Shown: positions 39,501 through 48,362 of the stretch, piece by piece
How the letters are laid out: each line of letters starts with the position of its first letter
Numbering within the stretch: position 1 is the stretch's first letter
DNA from: Thermococcus sp. MAR1
GTDB taxonomy: Archaea > Methanobacteriota_B > Thermococci > Thermococcales > Thermococcaceae
Assembly: GCF_012027305.1 (NCBI RefSeq)
Contig: NZ_SNUF01000002.1
Span: 62,001 to 126,000, forward strand
DNA length: 64,000 nt
Direction: 5' to 3'
The notes under the pieces: generated by a model
The model's input: the letters and a program-made list of their open reading frames with translations, nothing else
Told to the model about the DNA's origin: nothing
Database searches by the model: none
Made by a program: the position numbers and the translations under genes

Positions 39501-40775
39501 ATGAGCATTCTCATCAAGAACGGTCACGTCATTTATGGCGAGAGCTTTGAGGTCGTCGAGGCCGACGTTCTCATCGAGGGAAACCGCATTGCCAAGGTTG
39601 CCAAGGATATAAACGAGGCGGCCGATACAGTCATCGATGCGAAGGGAATGGTCGTTTCTCCGGGCTTCGTAAACCTGCACACCCACTCCCCGATGGGACT
39701 CTTCCGCGGTCTCGCCGACGATCTGCCGCTCATGGACTGGCTCCAGAACCACATATGGCCGCGGGAGGCAAAGCTCACCCGCGAATACACCAAGGTTGGC
39801 GCGTACCTTGGCGCGCTGGAGATGATAAAGACAGGTACAACGGCCTTCCTCGACATGTACTTCTTCATGGACGCCGTTGCGGAGGCCGTTCTTGACTCCG
39901 GGCTGAGGGGCTACCTCTCCTACGGGATGATAGACCTCGGCGACCCCGAGAAGACGGGGAAGGAGATAAAGGAGGCCCTCCGCACGATGGAGTTCATCGA
40001 GAGGCTCAACTCGGAAAGGGTTCACTTCGTCTTCGGACCCCACGCGCCCTACACCTGCTCTATAGCCCTGCTCAAGGAAGTAAGGAAGCTGGCGAACGAG
40101 CACGGCAAGCTCATCACCATCCACGTCAGCGAGACGATGGCCGAGATAGGCCAGATAACCGAGCGCTACGGCAAGAGTCCCGTGGTTTTACTCGATGAAA
40201 TCGGCTTCTTTGGGAGGGACGTCATCATAGCCCACGGTGTCTGGCTCGACAGCAGGGACATCCAGATACTCGCGAGGCACGGCGTTACGGTAGCCCACAA
40301 CCCCGGCTCAAACATGAAGCTCGCGAGCGGTGTGATGCCCCTCCAGAGGCTCCTGAACGCTGGTGTAAACGTTGGCCTCGGCACCGATGGAAGCGCAAGC
40401 AACAACAACCTCGACATGCTCGACGAGATGAAGTTAGCGGCTCTGCTCCACAAGGTCCACAACCTCGATCCAACGGTGGCGGACGCTAAGACCGTCTTCA
40501 AGATGGCCACCATCAACGGGGCCAGAGCTTTGCGCCTCAACGCGGGTGTGATAAAACCCGGTTATCTGGCGGACATAGCAATCATTGACTTCAACCAGCC
40601 CCACTTGAGGCCGATTAACAACGTTATAAGCCACCTCGTCTATTCCGCCAGCGGAAACGATGTTGAGACTACGATAGTCGACGGAAAAATCCTCATGCTC
40701 GACAGGGAAGTGCTCACCCTCGACGAGGAGAAAATCCTTGATGAGGCCGAAAAAACGATAGAAAAGCTGGCCTGA
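39501..40775 (+). CDS. mtaD: 5'-methylthioadenosine/S-adenosylhomocysteine deaminase-like amidohydrolase
   Basis: 424 aa. TIM-barrel metal-dependent hydrolase: NLHTHSPMGLFRG (metal His pair), HVSETMAEI, HGVWL and GTDGSASNNNLDM (metal Asp), flanked by the small beta-sandwich formed by both termini. The motifs suit the MTA/SAH deaminase group, converting MTA to methylthioinosine. The neighbouring mtnP-type gene could act on that product. GGGGTGGTGG precedes ATG 39501. An ORB-like CTTCCACCGGAAAC lies upstream at 39460-39473. Confidence 0.85.
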   Translation: MSILIKNGHVIYGESFEVVEADVLIEGNRIAKVAKDINEAADTVIDAKGMVVSPGFVNLHTHSPMGLFRGLADDLPLMDWLQNHIWPREAKLTREYTKVGAYLGALEMIKTGTTAFLDMYFFMDAVAEAVLDSGLRGYLSYGMIDLGDPEKTGKEIKEALRTMEFIERLNSERVHFVFGPHAPYTCSIALLKEVRKLANEHGKLITIHVSETMAEIGQITERYGKSPVVLLDEIGFFGRDVIIAHGVWLDSRDIQILARHGVTVAHNPGSNMKLASGVMPLQRLLNAGVNVGLGTDGSASNNNLDMLDEMKLAALLHKVHNLDPTVADAKTVFKMATINGARALRLNAGVIKPGYLADIAIIDFNQPHLRPINNVISHLVYSASGNDVETTIVDGKILMLDREVLTLDEEKILDEAEKTIEKLA

Positions 40776-40777
40776 GT

Positions 40778-41614
40778 TCAGAGGCTCGTCAGCCAGTCGG
40801 GGTCTATTTCGACCGGTCTCTCTTTTTCCACCCAGATTTTGAGCTTTCTGTACATTACAACCCCTGCCACGTCTGAGAACACGCTTGAGATGCCCGTTAT
40901 GAGGCCATCAAGCAGGCCCGCCAGCAGGGCCCCAATGAAGCCTCTGGCAACAAGGGAGGTCAGGAAAACAAGCCCCCCAGCTGCGGCCCAGATGCCGACG
41001 ATGATCGCTCCCATCAGCGCCCCGAAGACGAAGACTTCTTTAGCGTTGTCCAGTGCGGTGCCGATGATCCCTAAGCCCTCACCGAAGTCTTGGCTCCAGA
41101 TGTACGCCGGGATCATCATGGTGATTATCCCCATCAGGAAGATCGCGGGGGGCAGTCCAAGCACTCCCGCCACTACGTATTTTGTCGTTCCTGGGAGCGC
41201 ATAATAAGCCAGTATTGCCGGGAAGAGCATAAGGCCGCCGACTACGAGGATCACGATTCCATAAACTATGCCCACCAGGAGGGCCAGTATGCCACCCCTC
41301 AGGGACTCCCTTATGAGGGCCGATTCCTCGAAGGGTATTCCCTTTTTGTGATAGTAGAATGCCCGGGTGGGGTAGTAGATTACGGTGAGCCTTATCAGCA
41401 GGGCCATAAGGGCCAGCAAAATCGCGATGCCAATGCCGAAACGGGGAGTGTACGCCACCGATTCCACGTTTGAATCGAGCCCGGAGATGGCCAGGAGCGC
41501 ACTGGCTATCCCTGACGCCGCAACTGGATACCTCCACAGCTTTTTGTCTTCGGAAATCGATGTGATGGCCTCTGTCACTGCTTCAAATGCCCTCATCCCA
41601 CCACCGCTGTTCAT
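40778..41614 (-). CDS. Polytopic membrane protein of unknown function
   Basis: 278 aa with about five or six hydrophobic helices: two in 27-80, two in 105-165 with a KKGIPFEESALIRESLRGG loop before them, and two in 185-245. The ending WVEKERPVEIDPDWL is cytoplasmic-like. The family could be the DUF6159-type integral membrane proteins, judged by overall pattern only. Start 41614 fits a leaderless mRNA; ATG 41596, directly after GGTGGTGGG, is equally possible. Convergent with mtaD, 2 nt apart. Confidence 0.7.
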   Translation of the reverse strand: MNSGGGMRAFEAVTEAITSISEDKKLWRYPVAASGIASALLAISGLDSNVESVAYTPRFGIGIAILLALMALLIRLTVIYYPTRAFYYHKKGIPFEESALIRESLRGGILALLVGIVYGIVILVVGGLMLFPAILAYYALPGTTKYVVAGVLGLPPAIFLMGIITMMIPAYIWSQDFGEGLGIIGTALDNAKEVFVFGALMGAIIVGIWAAAGGLVFLTSLVARGFIGALLAGLLDGLITGISSVFSDVAGVVMYRKLKIWVEKERPVEIDPDWLTSL

Positions 41615-41734
41615 GGGGTTTTACACTATTTAACGTTTACTGTTTTAAGTTGTATGCTATGAAAGGAGATACTGAGTAACAACCCTCGCAACTGTTAAAA
41701 TCACCCATGAGTAATCGGTAAAACGGTGATTGCG

Positions 41735-42286
41735 ATGCCCTCCTTTGAGATTGTCCGTGGGGACATAACCCGCTTTCCGGGGGAGGCCATAGTGAACGCG
41801 GCCAACCGCTATCTGGAACACGGCGGTGGCGTCGCCTATGCAATAGCGAAGGCCGCAGCTGGAGACGCTCGCGAGTACATCGAGATAAGCAAGGAGGCGA
41901 TGAGGGAACAGCTCGGAAAGGACTCCATCGAGCACGGCGAAGTGGTTGTAACGCCGGCGATGAGGCTCGAAAAGTTTGGGATCAAATACGTCATTCACAC
42001 GGTCGGACCCTACTGCGGCGGTCGCTGGGACGGCAACAAGAAAGAGAAGCTCAGAAAAGCCATCCTCGGCGCGCTGAGAATGGCCGATGAACTGGGCGTC
42101 AAAACGATAGCCTTTCCAGCGGTAAGTGCTGGAATCTACGGCTGTCCGCTGGAGGAGGTCGTGAGGACGTTCAAGGAGGTTGTGGAGGGGTTCTCGACGG
42201 AAGCAAGGAGCGTTGAGAGGGTTTACCTTGTGCTGTATTCGGAGGGGGATTACAGAACTGCGGTTGAAACCCTCGGTTTGGGCTGA
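41735..42286 (+). CDS. Macrodomain protein (ADP-ribose binding/hydrolysing)
   Basis: 183 aa. Classic macrodomain: VRGDITRFPGEAIVNAANRYLEHGGGVAYAI (the NAAN and GGGVA motifs) and IAFPAVSAGIYGCPLEEV (the second ligand loop). Members bind or remove ADP-ribose, O-acetyl-ADP-ribose or related tags. GGTGATT precedes ATG 41735. It stands alone between divergent and unrelated membrane-protein genes. Confidence 0.92.
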   Translation: MPSFEIVRGDITRFPGEAIVNAANRYLEHGGGVAYAIAKAAAGDAREYIEISKEAMREQLGKDSIEHGEVVVTPAMRLEKFGIKYVIHTVGPYCGGRWDGNKKEKLRKAILGALRMADELGVKTIAFPAVSAGIYGCPLEEVVRTFKEVVEGFSTEARSVERVYLVLYSEGDYRTAVETLGLG

Positions 42287-42353
42287 GCACTTTAAACTTT
42301 ATGCTGTAGAAAGGTATATAACTCTTCGAGTTAAAAAATTTGTTGGGAGTGCA

Positions 42354-42620
42354 ATGTCTTGCGAGAGGATTGAGGAACTCATCAGAAAGCTTGCCCTTGG
42401 ATTTATCGTGCTATTCCTCTCGGGCTTTCTGGTTATCTACTACGCCATCCGGAAGCTGGCATGTGCATCAACGGGGCTGTGCTCATCGGCCCATTGGCCT
42501 GAGTCGCCGGGTATACGCAGCGTTGACATGCTCGTCATGGTTTTTGTCGTTTCCGTTGTTTTCTTTTCCGTTCTCTGGTATTTCTCGTCCAGCGGAACGG
42601 AAAAATCTGACAGGAAATAA
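42354..42620 (+). CDS. Small two-helix membrane protein
   Basis: 88 aa with helices at about 13-33 and 62-82, separated by a short Cys-containing loop (CASTGLCSS). The preceding TATA-like GTATATAA at 42314-42321 and GGGAG near the ATG support expression. Not recognised. Confidence 0.5.
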   Translation: MSCERIEELIRKLALGFIVLFLSGFLVIYYAIRKLACASTGLCSSAHWPESPGIRSVDMLVMVFVVSVVFFSVLWYFSSSGTEKSDRK

Positions 42621-42634
42621 CGGGTGCATCGTCT

Positions 42635-43057
42635 ATGGGACGTGAGAATAGCATGACTGGAAGGAACAATCCTCCCTTTTTTCATTGGCTGCCTGTTCTT
42701 ATCTTCTTCCGGCTCGGTTTTCGCTTCGTTACGCTCCTCGATTCGGCTCTCGGTCTGGTGCTTTTTTACAACGCGCCGCTCCTTCTGCACCTTCCCAGGT
42801 TTTTAATTCTGTCTTATCCTATCTTAATGGGCATCGTCGAGGCCCACCTGCTGATAGTCCTCAGAAAGGGAAGGTTTCCATTCAAACTTCTCATGGGTTA
42901 TTTCATCATCGCCATCATTTTTGAGTTTCCCTACGCGCTCGTTAAGAGCGGATATGTTGGACTTCTCCTCTTTGCCCTTTCTTGGTATATCACGGCCCCC
43001 TCAGGTTTGCTTCTCGTTTTGATTTCATCCCGGCGGGGAAAACCCCTTAACCACTGA
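42635..43057 (+). CDS. Small polytopic membrane protein
   Basis: 140 aa with four hydrophobic helices after residue 20. ATG 42635, or ATG 42653 with GGGACGTGAG upstream, are possible starts. It lies 14 nt after the previous small membrane gene and may be co-expressed with it. Not recognised. Confidence 0.55.
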   Translation: MGRENSMTGRNNPPFFHWLPVLIFFRLGFRFVTLLDSALGLVLFYNAPLLLHLPRFLILSYPILMGIVEAHLLIVLRKGRFPFKLLMGYFIIAIIFEFPYALVKSGYVGLLLFALSWYITAPSGLLLVLISSRRGKPLNH

Positions 43058-43082
43058 TGCCCAAATTCCCCTGGTGGTGCTC

Positions 43083-44525
43083 ATGCGCATCGAGGACGTT
43101 TACATCTGGGACATCAACGCGGAGTGGCTCGGCATAACTCCTTACCAGCTCATGGAGAACGCTGGGGCTGGCGTTGCCAGAGTTATAGAGGAGCGCTTTG
43201 GAAAGGGGCTGAGGGTGGCGGTCTTCTCCGGCACCGGCAACAACGGCGGCGACGGATTTGTTGCCGCCCGGCATCTCAGCTTCGAGAACGACGTTACTCT
43301 TTTCCTCGTCGGAGATGAGGCGAAGATAAGGAGCGAAGAAGCGAGACACAACTGGGAGACACTCAAGGGCCTGGACTTCGTGAGAATCAAGGTTCTCAAG
43401 GACTCGGCATACATTAAAGCCCTTGATTTGTCTGGCTTTGACGTTATCATCGACGCCCTCCTTGGGGCCGGCACGAGGGGCGAGCCGCGCGAGCCGATAC
43501 GCTCTGCGATAGAGAAGATTAACGAATACGCGGGAAAGGCGAAGATAGTCAGCGTTGACCTGCCGAGCGGTTATCCAAGTGGAGTTCGCGTCAATGCCGA
43601 CTTCGCGGTGACCTTCCAGTGGGACAAGGAGGAGTATGAGGGCTTCGAGCGCGTTGTGGTTAAGATAGGTTATCCGAAGGAGCTCTACCACCTCGTCGGC
43701 CCCGGTGATGCAAAGTTCGCTTTAAGGAAGAGGGGCGAGCACAAGGGGCAGAACGGTAAACTGCTCATCATCGGTGGGAGTTCCAGCTATTACGGCGCTC
43801 CTTACCTTGCTTCCAAGGGGGCGAGCTACCTCGTCGATTTGGTTTACTTAGTGATGCCCTCCGAACCGGCGGAACGGATAAGCGACCCCGATCTGATACT
43901 CAGGCCAGTCGAGGGAAGAAACTTCTCGCCGGGGCACGTTGATGAACTCCTGAGCATAGCTGAAAAGGTTGATGCCGTCGTCCTCGGCCCTGGAATCGGT
44001 CTCGCCGAGGAAACGAAGGAGTTCGTCAGGGAATTTGTAAAGCGTTGCGAAAAGCCTTTAGTCATAGACGCCGATGCCCTGAAGGCGGTGGCCGAGGACC
44101 TGGGTGTTCTCAAGGGCAAGGCCTTCGTTCTAACTCCCCACGTCGGTGAGTTTGCGGTTCTCTTCGGCGTGAAGCCTGAGGGTTCACTCGCGGAGAAGGC
44201 TGAGGTGGTGATGGGGAAGGCAAGGGAAATTGGCGGCGTTATCCTTCTCAAAGGTCCCTACGACATCATCAGCGACGGAAAAACCTGGAAGTACAACAGA
44301 ACCGGCAACAGGGGCATGACCACCGGGGGAACCGGGGACGTTCTAGCCGGAATCGTTGGAGCACTCCTTGCACTCGGCAACGAGCCGCTAAGGGCCGCTT
44401 CCATTGGTGCCTTCCTCAACGGCCTCGCCGGGGACATGGTAAAGGAAAAGCTTGGCGAGAACTTCACTGCTTTGGAGGTTGCCAAAAAGGTTCCGTATGC
44501 CGTGAAGTGGGCCGTGGAGTTCTGA
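43083..44525 (+). CDS. nnr: Bifunctional NAD(P)H-hydrate epimerase / ADP-dependent NAD(P)H-hydrate dehydratase
   Basis: 480 aa. N-terminal YjeF epimerase domain (1-210) with MENAGAGVARVI, GTGNNGGDGFVAARHL and DALLGAGTRGEPREP; C-terminal YjeF/ribokinase-like dehydratase domain with GSSSYYGAPYLA, VLGPGIGL and the nucleotide site NRGMTTGGTGDVLAGIVGALLA. Together they repair heat-damaged NADH and NADPH hydrates, a steady need in a hyperthermophile. Start at ATG 43083 with GGTGGTGCT upstream. Confidence 0.93.
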   Translation: MRIEDVYIWDINAEWLGITPYQLMENAGAGVARVIEERFGKGLRVAVFSGTGNNGGDGFVAARHLSFENDVTLFLVGDEAKIRSEEARHNWETLKGLDFVRIKVLKDSAYIKALDLSGFDVIIDALLGAGTRGEPREPIRSAIEKINEYAGKAKIVSVDLPSGYPSGVRVNADFAVTFQWDKEEYEGFERVVVKIGYPKELYHLVGPGDAKFALRKRGEHKGQNGKLLIIGGSSSYYGAPYLASKGASYLVDLVYLVMPSEPAERISDPDLILRPVEGRNFSPGHVDELLSIAEKVDAVVLGPGIGLAEETKEFVREFVKRCEKPLVIDADALKAVAEDLGVLKGKAFVLTPHVGEFAVLFGVKPEGSLAEKAEVVMGKAREIGGVILLKGPYDIISDGKTWKYNRTGNRGMTTGGTGDVLAGIVGALLALGNEPLRAASIGAFLNGLAGDMVKEKLGENFTALEVAKKVPYAVKWAVEF

Positions 44526-44534
44526 GGTGGTACG

Positions 44535-45179
44535 ATGGGGCGTATTCTGAAGGCCTCCCTTTTCCTTGTCGTTGCCTCCCTGGCTCTGGTTTCATTTCTT
44601 ATTCTCTCTTCAGGGGAGAAGTACCCGATAGAGGTCGAGGCCCACTTCAGCTCTCCCCTTGAGTTTGAGGGTGCGGAGCTTATGGCAGGCTATCCCAACG
44701 AGGTTACCCACGTGGCGCTCTTCAAGTTCAGGCGCTCAGACGGAAGTAGAAGGGACTTTCGGCTCGTGAAGGCCTTTGACCTTCCCGTCGATTACGTGGT
44801 GGCTGAGATTCGCGACGGTGACACCTTTTACTGCAGGGCGAGTTTTGAGGACGGACGATTTGTGATCCGCGATAAAAACTGCTCCTCAACTCTTGAAGAC
44901 GCCCTCAAGAGGAGGATAACCCTGAGTTCCTGCATCAACGGCACTTACCTCGGCTATAAAGTTGAACGGGGTTCAATCGTCTACTTCCTCTTCCAGGCTT
45001 CAAACGAGACGACCTGCGTGAACGAGAGCGTTGAAGTCCTTGGAAGAACGTGGGGGGTTTTCGCGGAGATAACCGGGACGAACGGGACCCTCCTTTGTCA
45101 GGTGGAGGTCATTAACGGGATGTATCTCACCGACGAGGTTGTGAGGATAAATAAAGAGGGGTGCAGGGTGGAAAATTAA
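44535..45179 (+). CDS. Membrane-anchored extracellular protein, unknown function
   Basis: 214 aa. Hydrophobic signal anchor (about 5-27) followed by a Cys- and Asn-X-Ser/Thr-containing beta-rich region (TFYCRASF, RDKNCSSTLE, SSCINGTYLGYK, NETTCVNES), so probably exported with disulfides. GAGGTGGTACG precedes the ATG. 9 nt after nnr, likely co-transcribed; no functional link is evident. Its stop is 2 nt from the amylase stop on the other strand. Confidence 0.65.
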   Translation: MGRILKASLFLVVASLALVSFLILSSGEKYPIEVEAHFSSPLEFEGAELMAGYPNEVTHVALFKFRRSDGSRRDFRLVKAFDLPVDYVVAEIRDGDTFYCRASFEDGRFVIRDKNCSSTLEDALKRRITLSSCINGTYLGYKVERGSIVYFLFQASNETTCVNESVEVLGRTWGVFAEITGTNGTLLCQVEVINGMYLTDEVVRINKEGCRVEN

Positions 45180-45181
45180 TG

Positions 45182-46555
45182 TCACTCTACCTCACAGTAG
45201 CTCCAGACGGAGTAGCCGTACTGACCATTGGCCGGGTCGTGGGCAGGGGCCTCAAGGTAGACCCAGCCGCTGGAGGAGACGTACTTGTCCACCCAGCCAC
45301 CGAGGTTGCCGGTGTACTCGTGTATGCACGAGCCGGCGAACTTCGGAACGTAGACCCACCTTCCGACCTTGCTTGAGCCGAGGTTGATGTAGGTTATCAG
45401 TCCCGGCTTGTCCCCGTAGCCGTTTCTCACGAAGATCAGCTCGTCGCTGTCGTAGTAGACTATGTCGGTGCTCCCTCCCGCGAGGTGGTCGTGTATCCAG
45501 ATGAGGTTCCTGAGCCTGTCCTTGTTGAGCCACTCTTCGTAGTCGCGGTAGAATATGACGGGCTGACCCTCGTAGGTGAGGATGAACGCATAAGCTGGAT
45601 ACTTGTTCCAGATTATGTCGGTGTCGTGGTTTGCCACGAAAGTCACAGCCTTGAACGGGTCGCGGCTGACCACTGTTTGACCGTATCTGAGGGCATCAAC
45701 GAGGGCAGGGATGTTGTTGTTATCGAAGGCCTCGTCCATCTTGTAGTAGAGCGGGAAGTCGAAGACCTTGGCGTTGCTGTTGTATGCCCAGTTCAGGAGT
45801 GCATCGACATTGGTGTCCCAGTACTCTCCGACGGCCCAGCCTCCCCACCAGCTGAGCCAGTCCTTGACGACCCACGCTCCATAACCCTTGACGTAGTCGA
45901 AGCGCCAGGCGTCGATGCCGATGCTCCTGAGATAGGCGGCGTAGCTCTCTTGGCTGGCCCAGAGCCAGTACTGATCCCAGCTCTTCTCGTGGGCGATGTC
46001 AGGATAGCTCCCGAAGGTCCCTTCGTCGCAGCACTTGACCTCGTTGGGGTGGAAGTCGAGGTAGTTGGCGGTGTACTTGCCGGAGGCGACCTTGGAAAAG
46101 TCTGTCCAGGTGTAGTCGTTCACGAAGGGGTTCCACTCTAGGTCGCCGCCGGCGCGGTGGTTTATGACTATGTCCGCTATCACCTTCATGCCGTAGGCGT
46201 GGGCGGTGTTTATCATGTTTATGAGCTCCTGCTTCGAGCCGAATCTCGTTTCCACTGTTCCCTTCTGGTAGTACTCGCCGAGGTCGAAGTAGTCGTAGGG
46301 GTCGTAGCCCATAGAATAGCCGCCGCTCATGCCCTTGCTCGCTGGCGGAATCCATATTGCTGAAATTCCTGCGCTGGCCCAGTCGGGTATCTTCTGGGCT
46401 ATTGTGTCCCACCAAATACCGCCCATGGGGACGTCCCAGTAGAAGGCCTGCATTATGACGCCGCCGTTCTCAAGGGTTTCCGCCTTCGCCGGAACCACCG
46501 AGACGCTGAGAAAGACCAGAAGTACTAGAATTGCCACCAACACCTTTCTGGCCAT
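45182..46555 (-). CDS. amyA: Secreted alpha-amylase (GH13)
   Basis: 457 aa, the usual length of Thermococcus extracellular alpha-amylases. Signal peptide about 1-26 (ending VPAKAETLE). GH13 regions: [11 protein letters not shown] (region I), [14 protein letters not shown] (region II, nucleophile Asp), AVGEYWDTN (region III, acid/base Glu), [10 protein letters not shown] (region IV, Asp). A CC pair at EVKCCDEG probably helps stability. A C-terminal beta domain follows. It degrades starch to maltooligosaccharides outside the cell. Start at ATG 46555 (MARKVLVAI) with GGTGGTTGCC; the longer reading to 46588 crosses the promoter element. Confidence 0.96.
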   Translation of the reverse strand: MARKVLVAILVLLVFLSVSVVPAKAETLENGGVIMQAFYWDVPMGGIWWDTIAQKIPDWASAGISAIWIPPASKGMSGGYSMGYDPYDYFDLGEYYQKGTVETRFGSKQELINMINTAHAYGMKVIADIVINHRAGGDLEWNPFVNDYTWTDFSKVASGKYTANYLDFHPNEVKCCDEGTFGSYPDIAHEKSWDQYWLWASQESYAAYLRSIGIDAWRFDYVKGYGAWVVKDWLSWWGGWAVGEYWDTNVDALLNWAYNSNAKVFDFPLYYKMDEAFDNNNIPALVDALRYGQTVVSRDPFKAVTFVANHDTDIIWNKYPAYAFILTYEGQPVIFYRDYEEWLNKDRLRNLIWIHDHLAGGSTDIVYYDSDELIFVRNGYGDKPGLITYINLGSSKVGRWVYVPKFAGSCIHEYTGNLGGWVDKYVSSSGWVYLEAPAHDPANGQYGYSVWSYCEVE

Positions 46556-46582
46556 GGCAACCACCACCGGATGGTCAGAATA

Positions 46583-46609
46583 TATCACCGGTGGTGAAAT
46601 ATTTAAGCT
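46583..46609 (-). promoter_or_regulatory. Amylase promoter with near-consensus Thermococcales glycolytic motif
   Basis: The plus strand at 46583-46599 reads TATCAC-CGGTG-GTGAAA, one base from the TGM consensus TATCAC-N5-GTGATA bound by Tgr/TrmBL1. On the coding (minus) strand the TATA-like AGCTTAAATA (46600-46609) comes first and the motif follows directly. In known targets a TGM downstream of TATA goes with repression that is lifted by maltooligosaccharides. Confidence 0.65.
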
Positions 46610-46699
46610 TTATCGTTGATGTACATTAAGGAGCGTAATTGTTCATTATAATTGGAGCCAAAAACGACGCGTTGTGTTTCGTATTTTGAGTGTAAAAAA

Positions 46700-47257
46700 T
46701 TAAAACTCAACCAGCTCCTTCACTTCCTTCGCTTTCTTACACAGCTCGCAGCTCTGAAGGAAGACCAGCATGTTGAGGAGGTGGAAGAGCTCTATCTCCG
46801 TGAGGTCAACGTTGGCCTGGGATATCATTTTGATTATGGGCTGGGAGTTGAGCTCTATCTCGTTCAGGACTTCCTTCGCCAGTTTCTTGAGCGTCTCCCT
46901 GTCCTCTATCCGGAATCCTGCCTTCTCCAGGATCTGAACCAGCTTCTCTGCCTCCACCTGGAGGTAGTCCTGCCTGAACTCCTCGACGCTCTCATCCGGA
47001 TCCGCTTTTATGAGGAATATCCTCGCCGCCCTTGCGTAGACCCTCTCGTTCCCGTGAATCTCCAGCTCCTCCACGAGGCCCGCTGATTCAAGCATTTTCA
47101 CGTGCCTGTATATAGTCGTTCTGTCCTTTCCTATGGCGTCGCTGAGCTCGTTGATCGTCATTGGCCTGTCTCTGAGCAGTTGAAGAATTTTAAATCGGGT
47201 TTCATCCGAGAGCACCCTTACCCTTTCCGGCTCCGTAATAATGAGGACTTCCCTCAC
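46700..47257 (-). CDS. Winged-helix transcriptional regulator (ArsR-like)
   Basis: 185 aa. N-terminal HTH: LSDETRFKILQLLRDRPMTINELSDAIGKDRTTIYRHVKMLESAGLVEE. The rest is helical, with a CELC pair near the C terminus that could bind metal. The GTG start directly follows the DUF211 stop (TGAGTG), so it is the last gene of an HTH-DUF211-HTH unit transcribed towards amyA. Target unknown; amyA control is possible but the promoter there points to TrmBL1. Confidence 0.82.
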   Translation of the reverse strand: MREVLIITEPERVRVLSDETRFKILQLLRDRPMTINELSDAIGKDRTTIYRHVKMLESAGLVEELEIHGNERVYARAARIFLIKADPDESVEEFRQDYLQVEAEKLVQILEKAGFRIEDRETLKKLAKEVLNEIELNSQPIIKMISQANVDLTEIELFHLLNMLVFLQSCELCKKAKEVKELVEF

Positions 47258-47563
47258 TCAGTACTCCTCCAGTTTGTCCTGGGGAGTTTCGCCTTCCTCG
47301 ACTATCTTTTTGCCCGCCGCGACCATGTCTATGCTGTGGACGACTCCTCCAAACTCCTCTATCGTCCGAACTATCTCATCGTAGTCGAGGTTGTCGCCGA
47401 CCATCGTTATCTTGACGTTCTCCGTTTCCTTGTCTATCTCCACCAGTGTTATGTTGACGCCGTCGACGCCCTCAAGCTCGCTGAGTCCAAGAGCCAGCTC
47501 CGTCACCATGGGCTGGTGCGGCTTGAGCACGTCTAGGACGAGAAGTCTTATGCCCTTCGCCAT
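47258..47563 (-). CDS. DUF211 protein
   Basis: 101 aa. Ferredoxin-like small protein matching the DUF211 pattern: GIRLLVLDVLKPHQPMVTELALGLSELEGVDGVNITLVEID. Known members form oligomers, with no set function. It lies between two winged-helix regulators, with 24 nt to the upstream one and no gap to the downstream one. Confidence 0.85.
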   Translation of the reverse strand: MAKGIRLLVLDVLKPHQPMVTELALGLSELEGVDGVNITLVEIDKETENVKITMVGDNLDYDEIVRTIEEFGGVVHSIDMVAAGKKIVEEGETPQDKLEEY

Positions 47564-47587
47564 ATCCCATCGCTTCTCCTTTCCCCA

Positions 47588-48163
47588 TCACTTTTTAAGT
47601 ATTTTCCCGAGCCTCTTGAGGAGCTCCATTGCCTCTTCATCGCGCCCCATCCTCGCCATGGCGAGCCACTCGATGGCGTGGATGATGTCCTCGTTGGAGA
47701 AGTCCTTAAGCGCCTCTTCGTTGGCTTCTATCTCCTTGGATATCTCCGTCTTATACTCGTGCTCCTTTTTGAGGAGCTCATCCATCGTGTTGAGCAGCTC
47801 CTCATCATCGAACTCATAACCCAAGGCCTTGAATATCTCCAGCTTTATCTTAAGCCTTGAGCGGGCGAAGTACCTCAACTCCTCATCGCCGAGGTACATG
47901 TTGATGTAGAACGCATCGGCGGTCCTTCCGTAGTACTTCTCCACCAGGTTGCCCTTCATCTCCGTCCTCTTGACCTCGACCAGGCCGGCTTCCTTGAGCT
48001 TCTCGATGTGGTGGTATATCGTCTGGGGAGTCTTCCCAAGTATCTCGCTGAGCTGGGAGATGGTCATCTCCTTGTTGCGGAGCAGTCCGAGTATCTTCCT
48101 TCTCGTGTCCTCAAGCATTAGCTTTATTACCTCGGGGTCTGTTATGACCTTCACTTTCGCCAT
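47588..48163 (-). CDS. Winged-helix transcriptional regulator (ArsR-like)
   Basis: 191 aa. HTH at about 10-60: MLEDTRRKILGLLRNKEMTISQLSEILGKTPQTIYHHIEKLKEAGLVEV, then the wing with YYGRTADAFYI and a long helical dimer region. A paralogue of the regulator at 46700. ATG 48163 with GGTGGTGG upstream; GTG 48172 would add three residues. Two AACGTT boxes lie in its promoter/leader, suggesting autoregulation. Confidence 0.82.
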   Translation of the reverse strand: MAKVKVITDPEVIKLMLEDTRRKILGLLRNKEMTISQLSEILGKTPQTIYHHIEKLKEAGLVEVKRTEMKGNLVEKYYGRTADAFYINMYLGDEELRYFARSRLKIKLEIFKALGYEFDDEELLNTMDELLKKEHEYKTEISKEIEANEEALKDFSNEDIIHAIEWLAMARMGRDEEAMELLKRLGKILKK

Positions 48164-48180
48164 TTCCACCACCCAATTTA

Positions 48181-48254
48181 AACGTTCTAACGCCTCTTTT
48201 AACGTTATGGCATATAACCCTTTTGCTTCACGATACCTTTATATAAGTAAACGT
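48181..48254. promoter_or_regulatory. Three AACGTT boxes in the divergent promoter region
   Basis: AACGTT at 48181-48186, 48201-48206 and 48249-48254. The first two are 20 bp apart (two helical turns). For the minus-strand regulator a TATA-like GTTATATG lies at 48210-48217, so the boxes fall in the initiator and leader. The third lies just after a plus-strand CTTTATATAAG. A shared operator for the ArsR-like protein is plausible. Confidence 0.4.
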
Positions 48255-48362
48255 TGTGGCTCGTTGTGCCACTAGTGGACAAAATATCCATCTTCCGGAT
48301 GTACCCATCTGCGGAGGAAGGCTTAAATATGGTCTCCCGAAAAACCTTCGGAGGTGGACAAG

